A stretch of 64,000 bases of DNA from Dawidia cretensis (GCF_018598175.1 NZ_JAHESE010000001.1:372001-436000); one strand, 5' to 3'; numbered from the stretch's first letter, positions 10,804 to 19,751 are shown. Notes: generated by a model not told the origin, from the sequence alone. Numbers and translations: made by a program.

Positions 10804-10825
10804 TGTGGATAATTAGTTGTCCACA
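10804..10825. promoter_or_regulatory. Inverted pair of DnaA-box-like 9-mers
   Basis: TGTGGATAA (10804-10812) is the exact reverse complement of the strong DnaA box TTATCCACA, and TTGTCCACA (10817-10825) is a one-mismatch box in the other orientation, 4 bases away. The two halves also form a 6-bp hairpin TGTGGA/TCCACA. Whether DnaA binds here is unknown; it may only be RNA structure before the rpsU terminator. Confidence 0.35.
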
Positions 10826-10848
10826 AAGTATCCCCATTGCATAAACAT

Positions 10849-10884
10849 TCCCCATAGGCCCGTGCTTATGGGGATTATTTTTTT
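10849..10884 (+). terminator. Rho-independent terminator after rpsU
   Basis: Stem TCCCCATA / TATGGGGA (8 bp) with a 10-base loop, followed by TTATTTTTTTTT. It lies between rpsU and xerC. Confidence 0.8.
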
Positions 10885-10929
10885 TACATTGCTTCTACAC
10901 CGGCAAGTAGCGAGACTTGGTGAGGCAGC

Positions 10930-11808
10930 ATGGTACAATCCTTTCTTACATATCTTCAATCCGAGAAAAGGCTCAGTGCTAACACAATCCTGGCGTATGA
11001 AAGCGACCTCGCTCAATTCTTAGGATTTCTCGAAACAACCTTTCCCGGTACAGCCGCCGAAAATGCAGACTACAATGAGCTTCGCTACTGGATTGTCCAG
11101 CTGGTGGAAGATGGCCTCGGCGCTACATCCGTCAACCGCAAGATTGCATGCCTCCGCTCATTCTACAAATTCCTCATGCGCCGCGAGGTCATCAAAAAAG
11201 ATCCTACCGTCAAGATCAAGCCACTGAAGACACCCAAACGTATTCCCTCGTTTGTGAAAGAAGCCGACATGGTGCGCGTGCTCGACAACAAGGTATTTGA
11301 AGATACACTAGACGGTCAGCGCACAAAGCTTATCCTCGAGCTTTTCTACGGTACAGGTATGCGTTTGTCCGAATTACTCAACCTGCGCGAAAATCAAATC
11401 GACCTGATAAACAGGACTGTAAAAGTCCTGGGAAAAAGAAACAAGGAAAGAATCATCCCATTTTCGCAGAACCTCGTTTCAATAATAGAAGACTATAAGA
11501 ACGTGAGAAACCGGGAAGTTGAAAATAGCGGACACGGCCTGTTACTCGTAACAGATTCTGGCGAGCCCTGTTACCCAATGATGATCTATCGCATTGTGAA
11601 GACACATCTGCAAATCTCTACAGCCGAACGAAAAAGCCCGCACGTGTTGCGTCACACCTATGCCACCCACCTGTTAAACAAGGGCGCTGAAATAAACGCC
11701 GTAAAGGATCTGCTCGGCCACAGTAGCCTCGCAGCAACACAGGTATATACTCACAATTCCATCGAGAAGCTTAAGAAGGCATTCGACCTGGCGCACCCTA
11801 AGGCGTAA
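10930..11808 (+). CDS. xerC: Tyrosine recombinase XerC/XerD type
   Basis: Site-specific recombinase of 292 residues that resolves chromosome dimers at dif. The N-terminal SAM-like DNA-binding domain spans about residues 1-90 (FLTYLQSEKRLSANTILAYESDL). The catalytic domain has the first Arg in GTGMRLSELLNL, the HVLRHTYATHLLNKGA box, LLGHSSLAATQVYTH with the second His, and the nucleophilic Tyr in VYTHN. Length, the lack of any phage neighbour, and its position between rpsU and hpf fit the chromosomal Xer enzyme rather than a mobile integrase. C versus D cannot be told from this window alone. Confidence 0.93.
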   Translation: MVQSFLTYLQSEKRLSANTILAYESDLAQFLGFLETTFPGTAAENADYNELRYWIVQLVEDGLGATSVNRKIACLRSFYKFLMRREVIKKDPTVKIKPLKTPKRIPSFVKEADMVRVLDNKVFEDTLDGQRTKLILELFYGTGMRLSELLNLRENQIDLINRTVKVLGKRNKERIIPFSQNLVSIIEDYKNVRNREVENSGHGLLLVTDSGEPCYPMMIYRIVKTHLQISTAERKSPHVLRHTYATHLLNKGAEINAVKDLLGHSSLAATQVYTHNSIEKLKKAFDLAHPKA

Positions 11809-11945
11809 GGCCGCATCCCACCATCATTATACTCTACTCTGTATGACTATAACCACCCACGCATGACAGCATAATTACTTACCGAAAGCTCCGGACTTTC
11901 AAAAAACCGGCATAATTCTATTGTTCACTTTAAAATTCAACAATT

Positions 11946-12251
11946 ATGAAGTTACAAGTTCATTCCATCCATTTCGACGCTGATCGCAAGCTGATCAACT
12001 TCATCCAGAAAAAGCTCGACAAGCTCGATACATTTTATGATCGCCTGGTGGATGGTGAGGTGTTCCTCCGACTGAATAATGAAGGTGCTGAGAACAAAAC
12101 AGTAGAGATCAAGCTGCGTGTACCCGGTAATATGCTCTTCGCCACAGAAAAGGCAAAATCATTTGAAGCCGCTGCCGGATTAGCCGCAGACGCCCTGCGC
12201 ATGCAGCTCGATAAGTTCAAAACACGCGTTCGAAACAATAAAGTCTCATAA
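11946..12251 (+). CDS. hpf: Ribosome hibernation promoting factor, short HPF/RaiA type
   Basis: A 101-residue protein with the beta-alpha-beta-beta-beta-alpha fold of HPF/YfiA. Signs are MKLQVHSIHFDADRKLINFIQKKLDKL, FLRLNNEGAENKTVEIKLRVPG and FAAAAG-like SFEAAAGLAADALRMQLDKFKTR. It binds the 30S decoding site and silences ribosomes in stationary phase or stress. The C-terminal dimerisation domain of long HPF is missing, so this is the short form. It follows xerC by 137 bases and ends at a strong bidirectional terminator. Confidence 0.95.
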   Translation: MKLQVHSIHFDADRKLINFIQKKLDKLDTFYDRLVDGEVFLRLNNEGAENKTVEIKLRVPGNMLFATEKAKSFEAAAGLAADALRMQLDKFKTRVRNNKVS

Positions 12252-12290
12252 TAGACAATGCGGCGCAGCACCTCGAAGCGTTGCCAATAG

Positions 12291-12334
12291 AAAAAGAAAG
12301 AGCCTCTCACAAACATGAGAGGCTCTTTCTTTTT
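12291..12334. terminator. Bidirectional terminator between hpf and ompH
   Basis: A perfect 19-bp inverted repeat (12291-12309 and 12316-12334) with a 6-base loop; the arms carry a run of A on the left and T on the right, so it can terminate both hpf (plus) and the ompH operon (minus). Confidence 0.93.
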
Positions 12335-12351
12335 GCGCGCAAACGCAAATA

Positions 12352-12933
12352 TTATTTCTTTGGTGCAGGCGTTGTTGTAGCAGGCGCAGTAGTAGTCGCC
12401 GGCTTCGGCGTTACACCCATTTTCTTCAACACCAGGTCAGAGATATCCATCTTCTCGTCACCATACAGAATCACGTCCAGGCCGCCGATCTGCTGGTTCA
12501 GAATGAACGAAAAGCCATTCTCCTTTGCAGTCTCTTCGATGTTCTTGCCTACCTTCTTGTAAATAGGATCCATCAGCTGGGTCTGTTTATTTTGAATAGT
12601 AGTTTGAGCATCCTGTTGGAACTTCTCAATGTTTTGTTGCAGCTGTTGCAGTTCGCGCTCTGTGTTTACACGCACAGGCTCCAGCATGGTATTGATATTG
12701 GCTTGGTAGTCGGCCAGTTTCTTTTGAAACTCCTGTACCTTGGTATCACTTTGATTTTTGAGCTGTGTCTGCAGCGACTTCAGTTCGGCATCGACCTGCT
12801 TGGACTCCGGCATTTGGGCAAATATGTAGTCTACATCTGCATAGCCGACCTTCACAGGAGCCTGTGCATGAGCGACAGCAGCTGTCATTCCCAGCACCAC
12901 AAGTAAAACGAGTTTTCTCATTACGGTATTCAA
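12352..12933 (-). CDS. OmpH/Skp family periplasmic chaperone (second copy)
   Basis: A 193-residue exported protein with signal peptide MRKLVLLVVLGMTAAVAHAQ (reading from the second Met), then VGYADVDYIFAQMPESKQVDAELK, a long coiled coil rich in Gln/Lys (about residues 50-130), and the C-terminal strand region GFSFILNQQIGGLDVILYG. Skp proteins form trimers that hold unfolded outer-membrane barrels on the way to BamA. A low-complexity tail of Ala, Thr and Pro (PATTTAPATTTPAP) ends the protein, which Skp of enterobacteria lacks. It starts 3 bases after the other ompH gene ends. Confidence 0.92.
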   Translation of the reverse strand: MNTVMRKLVLLVVLGMTAAVAHAQAPVKVGYADVDYIFAQMPESKQVDAELKSLQTQLKNQSDTKVQEFQKKLADYQANINTMLEPVRVNTERELQQLQQNIEKFQQDAQTTIQNKQTQLMDPIYKKVGKNIEETAKENGFSFILNQQIGGLDVILYGDEKMDISDLVLKKMGVTPKPATTTAPATTTPAPKK

Positions 12934-12936
12934 TTT

Positions 12937-13473
12937 TTAGTTTTTAATCTCATCATTCGGGTCACCTAACCCAAGCTCATCCAATACGAAGTCGGTATAG
13001 TCGTACCGCGGGTCGGTGTAGATCATCGTCAGCTCGCCCGCCTTGTCAAAGACAATATGCAGGTTCTTTTGCTTGGCGACTTTGTCTACCGCATCCCACA
13101 CCTTGTCCTGGATTGGCTTCGTCAACTCCTGTTTTTTCAGGAAGAACAAGCCGCCAAATCCAAACACCTTCTTCTGGTAGTCCTTTAGCTCAACTTCTTT
13201 CTTGTGAATTTCATCTGTCCGCTCCTTCCGCATAGCGTCCGTCAGCAGCACTTGCTCCGCCTGAAGAGCGCTGTACATGGCCTGGATCTTTTTGTCCATG
13301 TCTGCGATCTCCTTTTCCCAGGCGACCGATAACTGGCTGATCTCATCCTGAGCCTTTTTATAATCAGGCATTTTCTCCAGGATGTAGTTCGTGTCAATGT
13401 ATCCGAACCTCTGAGCGTTGACAAAATTCAGGCCGAAAATGAGAAAAAATATCGTAATAATATAGACCCGCAT
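12937..13473 (-). CDS. OmpH/Skp family periplasmic chaperone (first copy)
   Basis: A 178-residue protein with an N-terminal signal (MRVYIITIFFLIFGLNFVNAQ), the typical RFGYIDTNYILEKMPDYKKAQDEIS opening, a coiled-coil middle and C-terminal KNLHIVFDKAGELTMIYTDPRYDYTDFVLDELGL. It lies 2 bases after bamA, so chaperone and assembly platform are made together. A pair of OmpH genes behind BamA recurs in Bacteroidota. The two copies differ strongly in sequence and may serve different client sets, which is inference. Confidence 0.93.
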   Translation of the reverse strand: MRVYIITIFFLIFGLNFVNAQRFGYIDTNYILEKMPDYKKAQDEISQLSVAWEKEIADMDKKIQAMYSALQAEQVLLTDAMRKERTDEIHKKEVELKDYQKKVFGFGGLFFLKKQELTKPIQDKVWDAVDKVAKQKNLHIVFDKAGELTMIYTDPRYDYTDFVLDELGLGDPNDEIKN

Positions 13474-13475
13474 AA

Positions 13476-16154
13476 TTATCTGAGTTGCTGACCGATAGTA
13501 AAGTGGAATTGTGACCCGCTAACAGGCCCTCTTCCATTTAACGGCACCGGATCGAAACCATACCCCCAGTTCAAGCCAATCAACCCAAATGCCGGCATAA
13601 AGATCCGGGCACCAAACCCGGCAGATTTATACAGGTTAAACGGATTAAAATCATCGTAATTGTTCCAGTTATTACCCGCTTCTGTGAAGACAAAACCATA
13701 AATCGTGGCGGCATTGCCTGTCGTTACCGGATAACGCAATTCAAGACCAAGTTTGTCGTATACAATACCCCCCGCCAGCACACCCTGGCCACTGTTCAGG
13801 CTCTGGTCGTAGTACGGAGGCGTAATGGAGTTGTTCTGGTAGCCGCGCAGACCGATCACTTCCTGACCTAACAGGAACGAGTTGAAACCACCCGCCAAAC
13901 CATCGCCACCGAGGTAGAATCGCTCGAACGGTCCAATACCCGCCTTGTCGGTGTATTTGCCAATGAAGCCAAAGTGCGCCTTCGCCTCCAGCACAAGTTT
14001 TTTCTTGTTGTCCAGCGGCAGGTAATACTTCGCATCGAACATCCACTTGTGATATTCAATCCATTGATATTTTACAGCCGGCTCGGCCGTCGAGTAGTTG
14101 ATGTCGCGCCACAGCGAGAACGGCGGTGTCAGCGTAACACTCAACGAAATGGTTGAACCTTGCGCTGGGTACATCGGATTGTCGATGCTGTTACGCGCCA
14201 GCGTGGTGTTGAACGTAAAGCTGTTGGAAACACCGTCCGTATACCCCAGACCGGAGTTCCAGTTTTGCAGAATATAACGCAGGTATGACACCGAGTTTGT
14301 CAGTGTAAAGTAGTTGTCAGGCCACTCCAGCAAACGGCCCAGACCCACCGTCACGCTGTGCACTTGCAGACGCGAGTCGTTGTCGCTGGTCGTGATACCA
14401 TACGGGTAACGCTGGAACGAGCTGTTAAAGCTCACCGACAGCGAGTGCGGCTTGCGGCCACCCAGCCAGGGCTCGGTAAACGAGAAACTATAGCTTTGGA
14501 AAGAACGGCCGTTGGCCTGCGCACGCAACGACAGACGCTGACCATCACCCACCGGCAGCGGACGCCAGTGTTCAAAGTGCGGTATGTTCCGCAATGAAAA
14601 GTTGTTGAAGGTCAGACCCAGCGTACCCACGAAGCCATAATAACCACCCCAACCACCGGAGAGCTCCACCTGGTCGTTTGATTGCTCCTCGACAGTCCAT
14701 TGAATGTCCACCGTTCCGTTCGCCGGATTCGGCACCAGGTTCTGGCCGATCTTGTCAGGCGCAAAATAACCAAGCTGACCCAGCTTCTGCTGCGTGCGGA
14801 TGATATCCGAACGTCTGAATTTCTGACCGGGAATAGTGCTTAGCTCGCGGCGGATTACGTGGTCGCTCGTACGCTCATTACCGGCGATCGTCACTTCGTT
14901 GATCGTAGCCTGCTCACCTTCGAAGATGCGCATCTCTACGTCGATCGAGTCACCCTCTACCGCTACCTCCACGGGGTTAATCCGGAAGAACAGATAACCA
15001 TCGTCCATGTACAGACCGCTAATGTCCATCCCTTTCGGATTGAACTGAAGCTTTTTATCGATCATCTCTTTATTATAGACATCGCCTTTGCTGATGCCGA
15101 GAACCGCGCCGAGCTGTTTATCGGTATAGATATAATTACCCGTCCAGATGATGTTGCGGAAGTAGTACTTGGGACCTTCATATATCTGCAGGTCGATGTT
15201 GATCGTGCGACCGTCGTGTGCATAGACCGTATCACTCACAATCTCCGCATCGCGATAACCCTTTGTATTGAAGTAGGCGACCACAGCCTTCTTGTCGTCT
15301 TCATAGTCGCTCTGAATAAACTTCGAGCTGCTGAAAATATTCAGCTTAACGTTGTTGTTCAGAAACTCCTTCGCTTCTTTCCAGCTCACTTTGTAGCTGG
15401 AGTCCATAAACTCTTTCGGCTTGATGCCCGCGATCTCTTTCAGCAGCGTACGGTGCAACGCAAAACGGGGACGCTCATGCGTGCCCTTCATTTTCTTCTT
15501 GAGCTTGGCGTCGTCGATGTTCTCATTACCGGTAAACGCAATATGGTTGATCTTCACCTTCGATTTTGGATTAACCGCGATCCGCATGATGATCCCATCG
15601 CGCAATGTGTCTGCATCCTGGGTGATCTTTACTTCCGTATTGAGGAAGCCTTTCTTGACAAAGTATTTCTTAACGGCCAGTTCGGTGTTACGCACCATGG
15701 CGTCGTTTACAATCTTACCGCGTATAAGTGTCAGGTCTTCTTTCAGACCGCTCTCTTGTGACTTGGAAATGCCGGTAAAGTAAAAACTGGTCAGGCGGGG
15801 TCGCTCGGCCAGCACAATGTTGAGGTACACGTTTTCGCCTTCAATACGGTCTACCTTGATGGTAACATCGCCCACCAAACCGTGTTTCCACAGGCTGCGA
15901 ATGGCCGTCGTGATAGCATCACCCGGAATCTTAATCTTATCGCCCACCTTCAGACCCGTCAGCGACACCATGGCATTTTTGTCCAGGATGTTCAAGCCGG
16001 TCACTTCAATGCCCGCAATAGTATACTCCGCCGGGTTGGCGTAGTTCAGGTTATTTTCAGCGCCAGCCCCGGAACGTTCGCGATTTCGTCTGAATTGAGC
16101 CCATGTATCAACTGTGAAACCCAAAAGGATCACCAGGAATAAAACTTTCTTCAT
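13476..16154 (-). CDS. bamA: Outer membrane protein assembly factor BamA
   Basis: BamA inserts beta-barrel proteins into the outer membrane. The 892-residue protein begins with signal peptide MKKVLFLVILLGFTVDTWAQ, followed by five POTRA repeats (for example IAGIEVTGLNILDKNAMVSLTGLKVGD and INEVTIAGNERTSDHVIRREL) and a C-terminal 16-strand barrel. The barrel includes the lid-loop segment FYLGGDGLAGG (in place of the more usual VRGF form) and ends QFHFTIGQQLR. I choose the ATG at 16154 over a TTG one codon earlier; it overlaps the uppS stop as TGATG, suggesting translational coupling. Two ompH genes follow directly. Confidence 0.96.
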   Translation of the reverse strand: MKKVLFLVILLGFTVDTWAQFRRNRERSGAGAENNLNYANPAEYTIAGIEVTGLNILDKNAMVSLTGLKVGDKIKIPGDAITTAIRSLWKHGLVGDVTIKVDRIEGENVYLNIVLAERPRLTSFYFTGISKSQESGLKEDLTLIRGKIVNDAMVRNTELAVKKYFVKKGFLNTEVKITQDADTLRDGIIMRIAVNPKSKVKINHIAFTGNENIDDAKLKKKMKGTHERPRFALHRTLLKEIAGIKPKEFMDSSYKVSWKEAKEFLNNNVKLNIFSSSKFIQSDYEDDKKAVVAYFNTKGYRDAEIVSDTVYAHDGRTINIDLQIYEGPKYYFRNIIWTGNYIYTDKQLGAVLGISKGDVYNKEMIDKKLQFNPKGMDISGLYMDDGYLFFRINPVEVAVEGDSIDVEMRIFEGEQATINEVTIAGNERTSDHVIRRELSTIPGQKFRRSDIIRTQQKLGQLGYFAPDKIGQNLVPNPANGTVDIQWTVEEQSNDQVELSGGWGGYYGFVGTLGLTFNNFSLRNIPHFEHWRPLPVGDGQRLSLRAQANGRSFQSYSFSFTEPWLGGRKPHSLSVSFNSSFQRYPYGITTSDNDSRLQVHSVTVGLGRLLEWPDNYFTLTNSVSYLRYILQNWNSGLGYTDGVSNSFTFNTTLARNSIDNPMYPAQGSTISLSVTLTPPFSLWRDINYSTAEPAVKYQWIEYHKWMFDAKYYLPLDNKKKLVLEAKAHFGFIGKYTDKAGIGPFERFYLGGDGLAGGFNSFLLGQEVIGLRGYQNNSITPPYYDQSLNSGQGVLAGGIVYDKLGLELRYPVTTGNAATIYGFVFTEAGNNWNNYDDFNPFNLYKSAGFGARIFMPAFGLIGLNWGYGFDPVPLNGRGPVSGSQFHFTIGQQLR

Positions 16155-16906
16155 CAACTTACGGGATTCAATTGTTCGCTAGTTTTTCCAAATCTTCGTT
16201 CGCGCTGCTGATACGACCAAATGGCCTCATACAGGTGTTCCCTGCGGAAATCGGGCCAAAGTGTGGGTGTGATAAAAAGCTCGGTGTAAGCAATCTGCCA
16301 CAGTAGGAAATTGCTCACGCGCATTTCACCACTGGTGCGGATCAACAGCTCTGGGTCTGGGATGCCCGAAGTCTGCAAATAGTTCTCAAGGACCTGCTCA
16401 TTTATTTCCTCCGGCGCCATTTTCCCGCTCTTGACCTCTGCCGCCAGCTGCTTCACTGCATTTATAATCTCCCGGCGGCCGCCATAGCTCAACGCCAGGA
16501 TCAGGGTAAGCCCTGTATTATTTTTGGTCTGGTTCATAGCCCAGGCCAGGTTGTTCTGACAGTCCGGAGGCAGTTGCGACGTCTCGCCGATCGTCGTCAG
16601 CCGAACCTTGTTGTCCATTAAGGTTTTTATCTCGCCCTTGATGGTGCTAACCAAAAGCTCCATCAAACCATCTACCTCGGCCTTCGGACGCGTCCAGTTC
16701 TCGGTCGAAAAGGCGTACAGCGTCAGATATTTTACCCCGAGCTCAGCACAACCTTCCGTCACATCTTTTACAGCCTGGATGGCATTGCGATGCCCGAAAA
16801 TGCGCATAGCGCCCTTCTTTTTAGCCCATCGGCCATTGCCATCCATGATGATTGCAAGGTGCTGGGGAAGATTATTTAAATCTATATGTTCCTTTAGAGA
16901 AGCCAC
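16154..16906 (-). CDS. uppS: Isoprenyl transferase (undecaprenyl diphosphate synthase)
   Basis: UppS condenses isopentenyl diphosphate onto farnesyl diphosphate to make the C55 carrier for peptidoglycan and surface polysaccharides. The 250-residue protein has the catalytic HLAIIMDGNGRWAKKKG, the substrate loop GHRNAIQAVKDVTEGCAELGVKYLTLYAFSTENW, LSYGGRREIINAVKQLA, and the C-terminal DPELLIRTSGEMRVSNFLLWQIAYTEL with its conserved Arg and Ser. It is the first gene of uppS-bamA-ompH-ompH and has its own promoter. Confidence 0.97.
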   Translation of the reverse strand: MASLKEHIDLNNLPQHLAIIMDGNGRWAKKKGAMRIFGHRNAIQAVKDVTEGCAELGVKYLTLYAFSTENWTRPKAEVDGLMELLVSTIKGEIKTLMDNKVRLTTIGETSQLPPDCQNNLAWAMNQTKNNTGLTLILALSYGGRREIINAVKQLAAEVKSGKMAPEEINEQVLENYLQTSGIPDPELLIRTSGEMRVSNFLLWQIAYTELFITPTLWPDFRREHLYEAIWSYQQRERRFGKTSEQLNPVS

Positions 16907-16913
16907 AAGAGGT

Positions 16914-16944
16914 CAAAAGTAGTAAAAAGCCGTATGGGTTAAAA
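16914..16944 (-). promoter_or_regulatory. Promoter of uppS-bamA-ompH operon
   Basis: Minus strand: TTTT (16941-16944), 19 bases, TACTTTTG (16914-16921), a perfect -7 element. It overlaps the very start of the uppS leader, so the untranslated region would be only a few bases. Confidence 0.55.
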
Positions 16945-16961
16945 GAAAAGCGACAGAAGGA

Positions 16962-17654
16962 CTATTTATAAGGGCTTCTGGGGCAGGGAATTTCGTAAAA
17001 AGTCCGTGTCAGACTAATTCCCAGGTAGTAGAAAGTATCGTTGTCGTTCGGATTGCCGTATTGATAATTCTTGTAACGAAGGTCGCCACCCGAAATATTG
17101 TCGAGGTTATCAAAGAAAGTCTTGCGCACGCCAAGCTCCAGACCGAAATACCACTTGGGGTTGTACACATATTTTACGCCCAGCCCAAACGGTATGGACA
17201 CTTGCACATTGCTGTATTCTTCGGTCTTTTCTCCATTGCCCGAAATACCAAACAGCCCCACGCCGCCAAACAGGTAAGGGTTCAACCGCACAAAGCGCTT
17301 GGAGTCGCGCCAGTCAAGGAAGTGATATTCCAACACCGTCGACACTTCCATCAAAAAGATGTCGAACGAAGCATCCCGCTGCTGAGCAAAAGCATCGAGC
17401 GGTTTTTCAGAGGCGCTGAGCTGGCCGCCAGTCAGACTGGTGCGAAAGCTCACCACGTTGCTGAGGTTGGAACGGTAAAAGACCGTTGCCGCCGGACGCG
17501 AATATTTAAAATTATAATTGTGTACGAGGTCTCCCGTGTAATTAAACGTGCCAATGCCGAACCCCACTTCCGAGCGTTGGGCGTGCGCCCAATCCCATGA
17601 CAACAGAAAGATTATAACCCCAAAAGACAGCCTTGTCAACGTATAACGGATCAT
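16962..17654 (-). CDS. DUF6089-type outer membrane beta-barrel protein
   Basis: A 230-residue exported protein with a signal peptide (MIRYTLTRLSFGVIIFLLSWDWAHAQ) and alternating-hydrophobicity strands typical of a small outer-membrane barrel: EVGFGIGTFNYTGDLVHNYNFKYSRP, NPYLFGGVGLFGI, FGLGVKYVYNPKWYFGLELGVRKTF, YYLGISLTRTFYEIPCPRSP. The family is found in Bacteroidota; its function is unknown. Its start overlaps the stop of the upstream paralogue by 4 bases (ATGA), so the two are translated together and may form a pair. Confidence 0.85.
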   Translation of the reverse strand: MIRYTLTRLSFGVIIFLLSWDWAHAQRSEVGFGIGTFNYTGDLVHNYNFKYSRPAATVFYRSNLSNVVSFRTSLTGGQLSASEKPLDAFAQQRDASFDIFLMEVSTVLEYHFLDWRDSKRFVRLNPYLFGGVGLFGISGNGEKTEEYSNVQVSIPFGLGVKYVYNPKWYFGLELGVRKTFFDNLDNISGGDLRYKNYQYGNPNDNDTFYYLGISLTRTFYEIPCPRSPYK

Positions 17655-18724
17655 CTGAATTTAGCCCTGTGAAATGTTTTGCCTAGTATATAAGTAAGTT
17701 TAACCGTCGTCACCATGAAAAAATCGTTGTCCTTCTTGTTCCCGCGAAGGTTCTCCGGATTCTCGCGACCGTAGCCATCCAGCACCTGATATGTGCGCCC
17801 GTCAATCGGGCTGACATACGGTGGATTCGGTTCGAACCCTTGTGGGAAGAGCTCGTTGGAGCGATACGACATCACTTTGGCCAGCTCGTTGTTACCAAAC
17901 ACCCCCAGGTCCACATAGTGCTGGCTTACATCGTCGATGTAGTCCGTAAACAGGTAGCGGAACCCGAGCTCTACCGAAAGATCCATGAGCTGGTTCAATC
18001 TAAAACGTGCACCCAGGCCCATTGGTATGGCGATCTGAATTTTCTTATAAGGTTTTATGCCATAGTTAACCGCCGAATCCGGCAGCGTGGAGTGTTGTCC
18101 TTCTGTACCGAGCGGTTGCAAGTCTACCCATTTACCGGCCTCCGGCAGCGGATTGCCATCGATGTCGAACGCAGGAGCTTTCGCCTGCGGATTGTGGTGG
18201 AATACTGCCACACCGGCAAACACGTACGGCGTCCAACGCACGCGGCTGATGTACGTGTCGTTGTTCGGAAAAAGGTCGATGCTGGCCACAACCGAAAGTT
18301 CTTTAATGCGGTTGCGGAAAGACAAGTTGCGGAAATAGCGGAAGATACCGTTATCGAAATCCCCGGGATCAGCAGATTCAACATCATCACCTCGCAGCGT
18401 GCCATACATGAACGAAGCTGTCAACGTGTACCGCGGACCAAAGCGGTGACCAAACGAAATACCAAGGCCCGGGCGTGTAAACCTGATATCGGTGCTAAGA
18501 CGCTTGGGTGTCGGTGCAAGGTCACCATAATAGTTCAGCCCGTTAAGCGATACAGACACCATGTTGTACGACTTGGTCTTCTCAAAGGAAGATTTTCTGC
18601 CGCGGTAGCTCATCATACGTTTGTTGTTGCGTTTGATGGATCTTCTGTTCATTTGGGCGACGGCCTCTTCTGCATTCGCAGCCAGAAGAACAAAAGCGAG
18701 TACGGCAAAGATTAGCTTCCTCAT
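17651..18724 (-). CDS. DUF6089-like outer membrane beta-barrel protein (larger paralogue)
   Basis: A 357-residue protein with signal peptide MRKLIFAVLAFVLLAANAEEAVAQ, a short basic stretch (NRRSIKRNNKRMMSYRGRKSS), and barrel-like strands such as VSVSLNGLNYYGDLAPTPKRL, YTLTASFMYGTLRG, PYVFAGVAVFHHNPQAKAPAF and MGLGARFRLNQLMDLSVELGFRYLFTDYIDDVS. It shares the overall pattern of the following gene but carries longer loops. The Lys/Arg-rich segment right after the signal peptide is unusual for a barrel N-terminus and could face the periplasm. Function unknown. Confidence 0.85.
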   Translation of the reverse strand: MRKLIFAVLAFVLLAANAEEAVAQMNRRSIKRNNKRMMSYRGRKSSFEKTKSYNMVSVSLNGLNYYGDLAPTPKRLSTDIRFTRPGLGISFGHRFGPRYTLTASFMYGTLRGDDVESADPGDFDNGIFRYFRNLSFRNRIKELSVVASIDLFPNNDTYISRVRWTPYVFAGVAVFHHNPQAKAPAFDIDGNPLPEAGKWVDLQPLGTEGQHSTLPDSAVNYGIKPYKKIQIAIPMGLGARFRLNQLMDLSVELGFRYLFTDYIDDVSQHYVDLGVFGNNELAKVMSYRSNELFPQGFEPNPPYVSPIDGRTYQVLDGYGRENPENLRGNKKDNDFFMVTTVKLTYILGKTFHRAKFR

Positions 18725-18760
18725 GTTGGTAAAAATAAGCTTCTATAGATCAGAGAATTA

Positions 18761-18768
18761 CAAAACTA
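18761..18768 (-). promoter_or_regulatory. -7 element upstream of the DUF6089 pair
   Basis: TAGTTTTG on the minus strand is a perfect TAnnTTTG match about 37 bases before the start codon; I find no good TTTG at the right distance, so only the -7 box is supported. Confidence 0.4.
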
Positions 18769-18776
18769 CTAAAATT

Positions 18777-19655
18777 TCAATTACGGATGTCCAGGCCCCA
18801 GTTCAACTTATGGCGAAGGGTACGGAAGTAATGTTGCCCTTCCAATTGAACCAAATGCACAACATAATCCGATTTCGATACCTTCATCACCGCCGAAGCA
18901 TCGACCGACGCCACACGCGAATCCAACGAAACCAGAAATTTTTTACTCCGACCTTCCACACGAAACGTGATTTCCGACGTGTCGGGAACCACGATCGGCC
19001 GCACAGTCAAATTGTGCGGACTTACCGGAGTGATAACAAAATTTCCAGATCTGGGAAAAATCAACGGCCCCCCGCAGCTCAGGGAATAGCCTGTAGAACC
19101 CGTGGGAGTCGACACAATAATGCCGTCAGCCCAATACGTGTTCAGGAACTCACCGTCGATGTAGGTATGAATCGTGATCATCGACGACGTGTCCTTTTTC
19201 ACCAGCGTAAAATCATTTAATGCGAAATTCTGCTTGCCAAAGGCATCTGAGTTCGTGTCGAGCTTCAGCATAGAACGGGCTTCGGTGGTATAAGCGCCCT
19301 GGCAAACCTGCAGTAAAGCCTGTTCGGTTTCCTCCTTGCTGATGGTCGCCAGAAACCCTAGCCGACCCGTGTTAATCCCCAGCACAGGAATCTTCTGCTT
19401 CGCAATGTGCGTAACGGCTTCAAGAAGTGTGCCATCGCCCCCTACACTGATAAACACATCCACGCCCTTCAGCGAGTCGTCCGGGTTGAATGTCTTTTTG
19501 ATCTTTATCTTCTTAAAAGCCGCTGTCTTTAGATACGAACCGAACCTGGCCGAAACCCAGATCTCAACTTTCTGCTGCTGAAGGATCTCAAAAATACGGG
19601 CAATAAAAGGCGCTGACTGACGATTAAACTCCTTCCCATGAACAGCGATTCGCAT
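18777..19655 (-). CDS. nadK: NAD kinase
   Basis: NadK phosphorylates NAD to NADP with ATP. The 292-residue protein has the catalytic SVGGDGTLLEAVTHI, LGINTGRLGFLATI, the ALNDFTLVKKD segment with the NE/D-type motif, and the glycine-rich GIIVSTPTGSTGYSLSCGGPLIFP, followed by ITPVSPHNLTVRPIVVPD. It has its own promoter, overlapping the prmA stop region, and precedes the DUF6089 pair by 52 bases. Confidence 0.97.
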   Translation of the reverse strand: MRIAVHGKEFNRQSAPFIARIFEILQQQKVEIWVSARFGSYLKTAAFKKIKIKKTFNPDDSLKGVDVFISVGGDGTLLEAVTHIAKQKIPVLGINTGRLGFLATISKEETEQALLQVCQGAYTTEARSMLKLDTNSDAFGKQNFALNDFTLVKKDTSSMITIHTYIDGEFLNTYWADGIIVSTPTGSTGYSLSCGGPLIFPRSGNFVITPVSPHNLTVRPIVVPDTSEITFRVEGRSKKFLVSLDSRVASVDASAVMKVSKSDYVVHLVQLEGQHYFRTLRHKLNWGLDIRN

Positions 19656-19719
19656 GTTGACGTTTATTTAAATTTCTGACCCAGCAGGTCATTCACGCTA
19701 AAAAATCTCACGCCGGAAT

Positions 19720-19751
19720 TAAAGATAGAAAGGATGTGGCAATGGCGCAAG
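19720..19751 (-). promoter_or_regulatory. Promoter of nadK
   Basis: Minus strand: CTTG (19748-19751), 20 bases, TATCTTTA (19720-19727), one mismatch from TAnnTTTG. The predicted leader is about 60 bases. Confidence 0.5.

Noticed and set aside
10930-11808. The Xer recombinase considered as a phage or island integrase.
   Set aside because: Length, motifs and the rpsU-xerC-hpf context fit the chromosomal enzyme; no att-like repeat or cargo is next to it.
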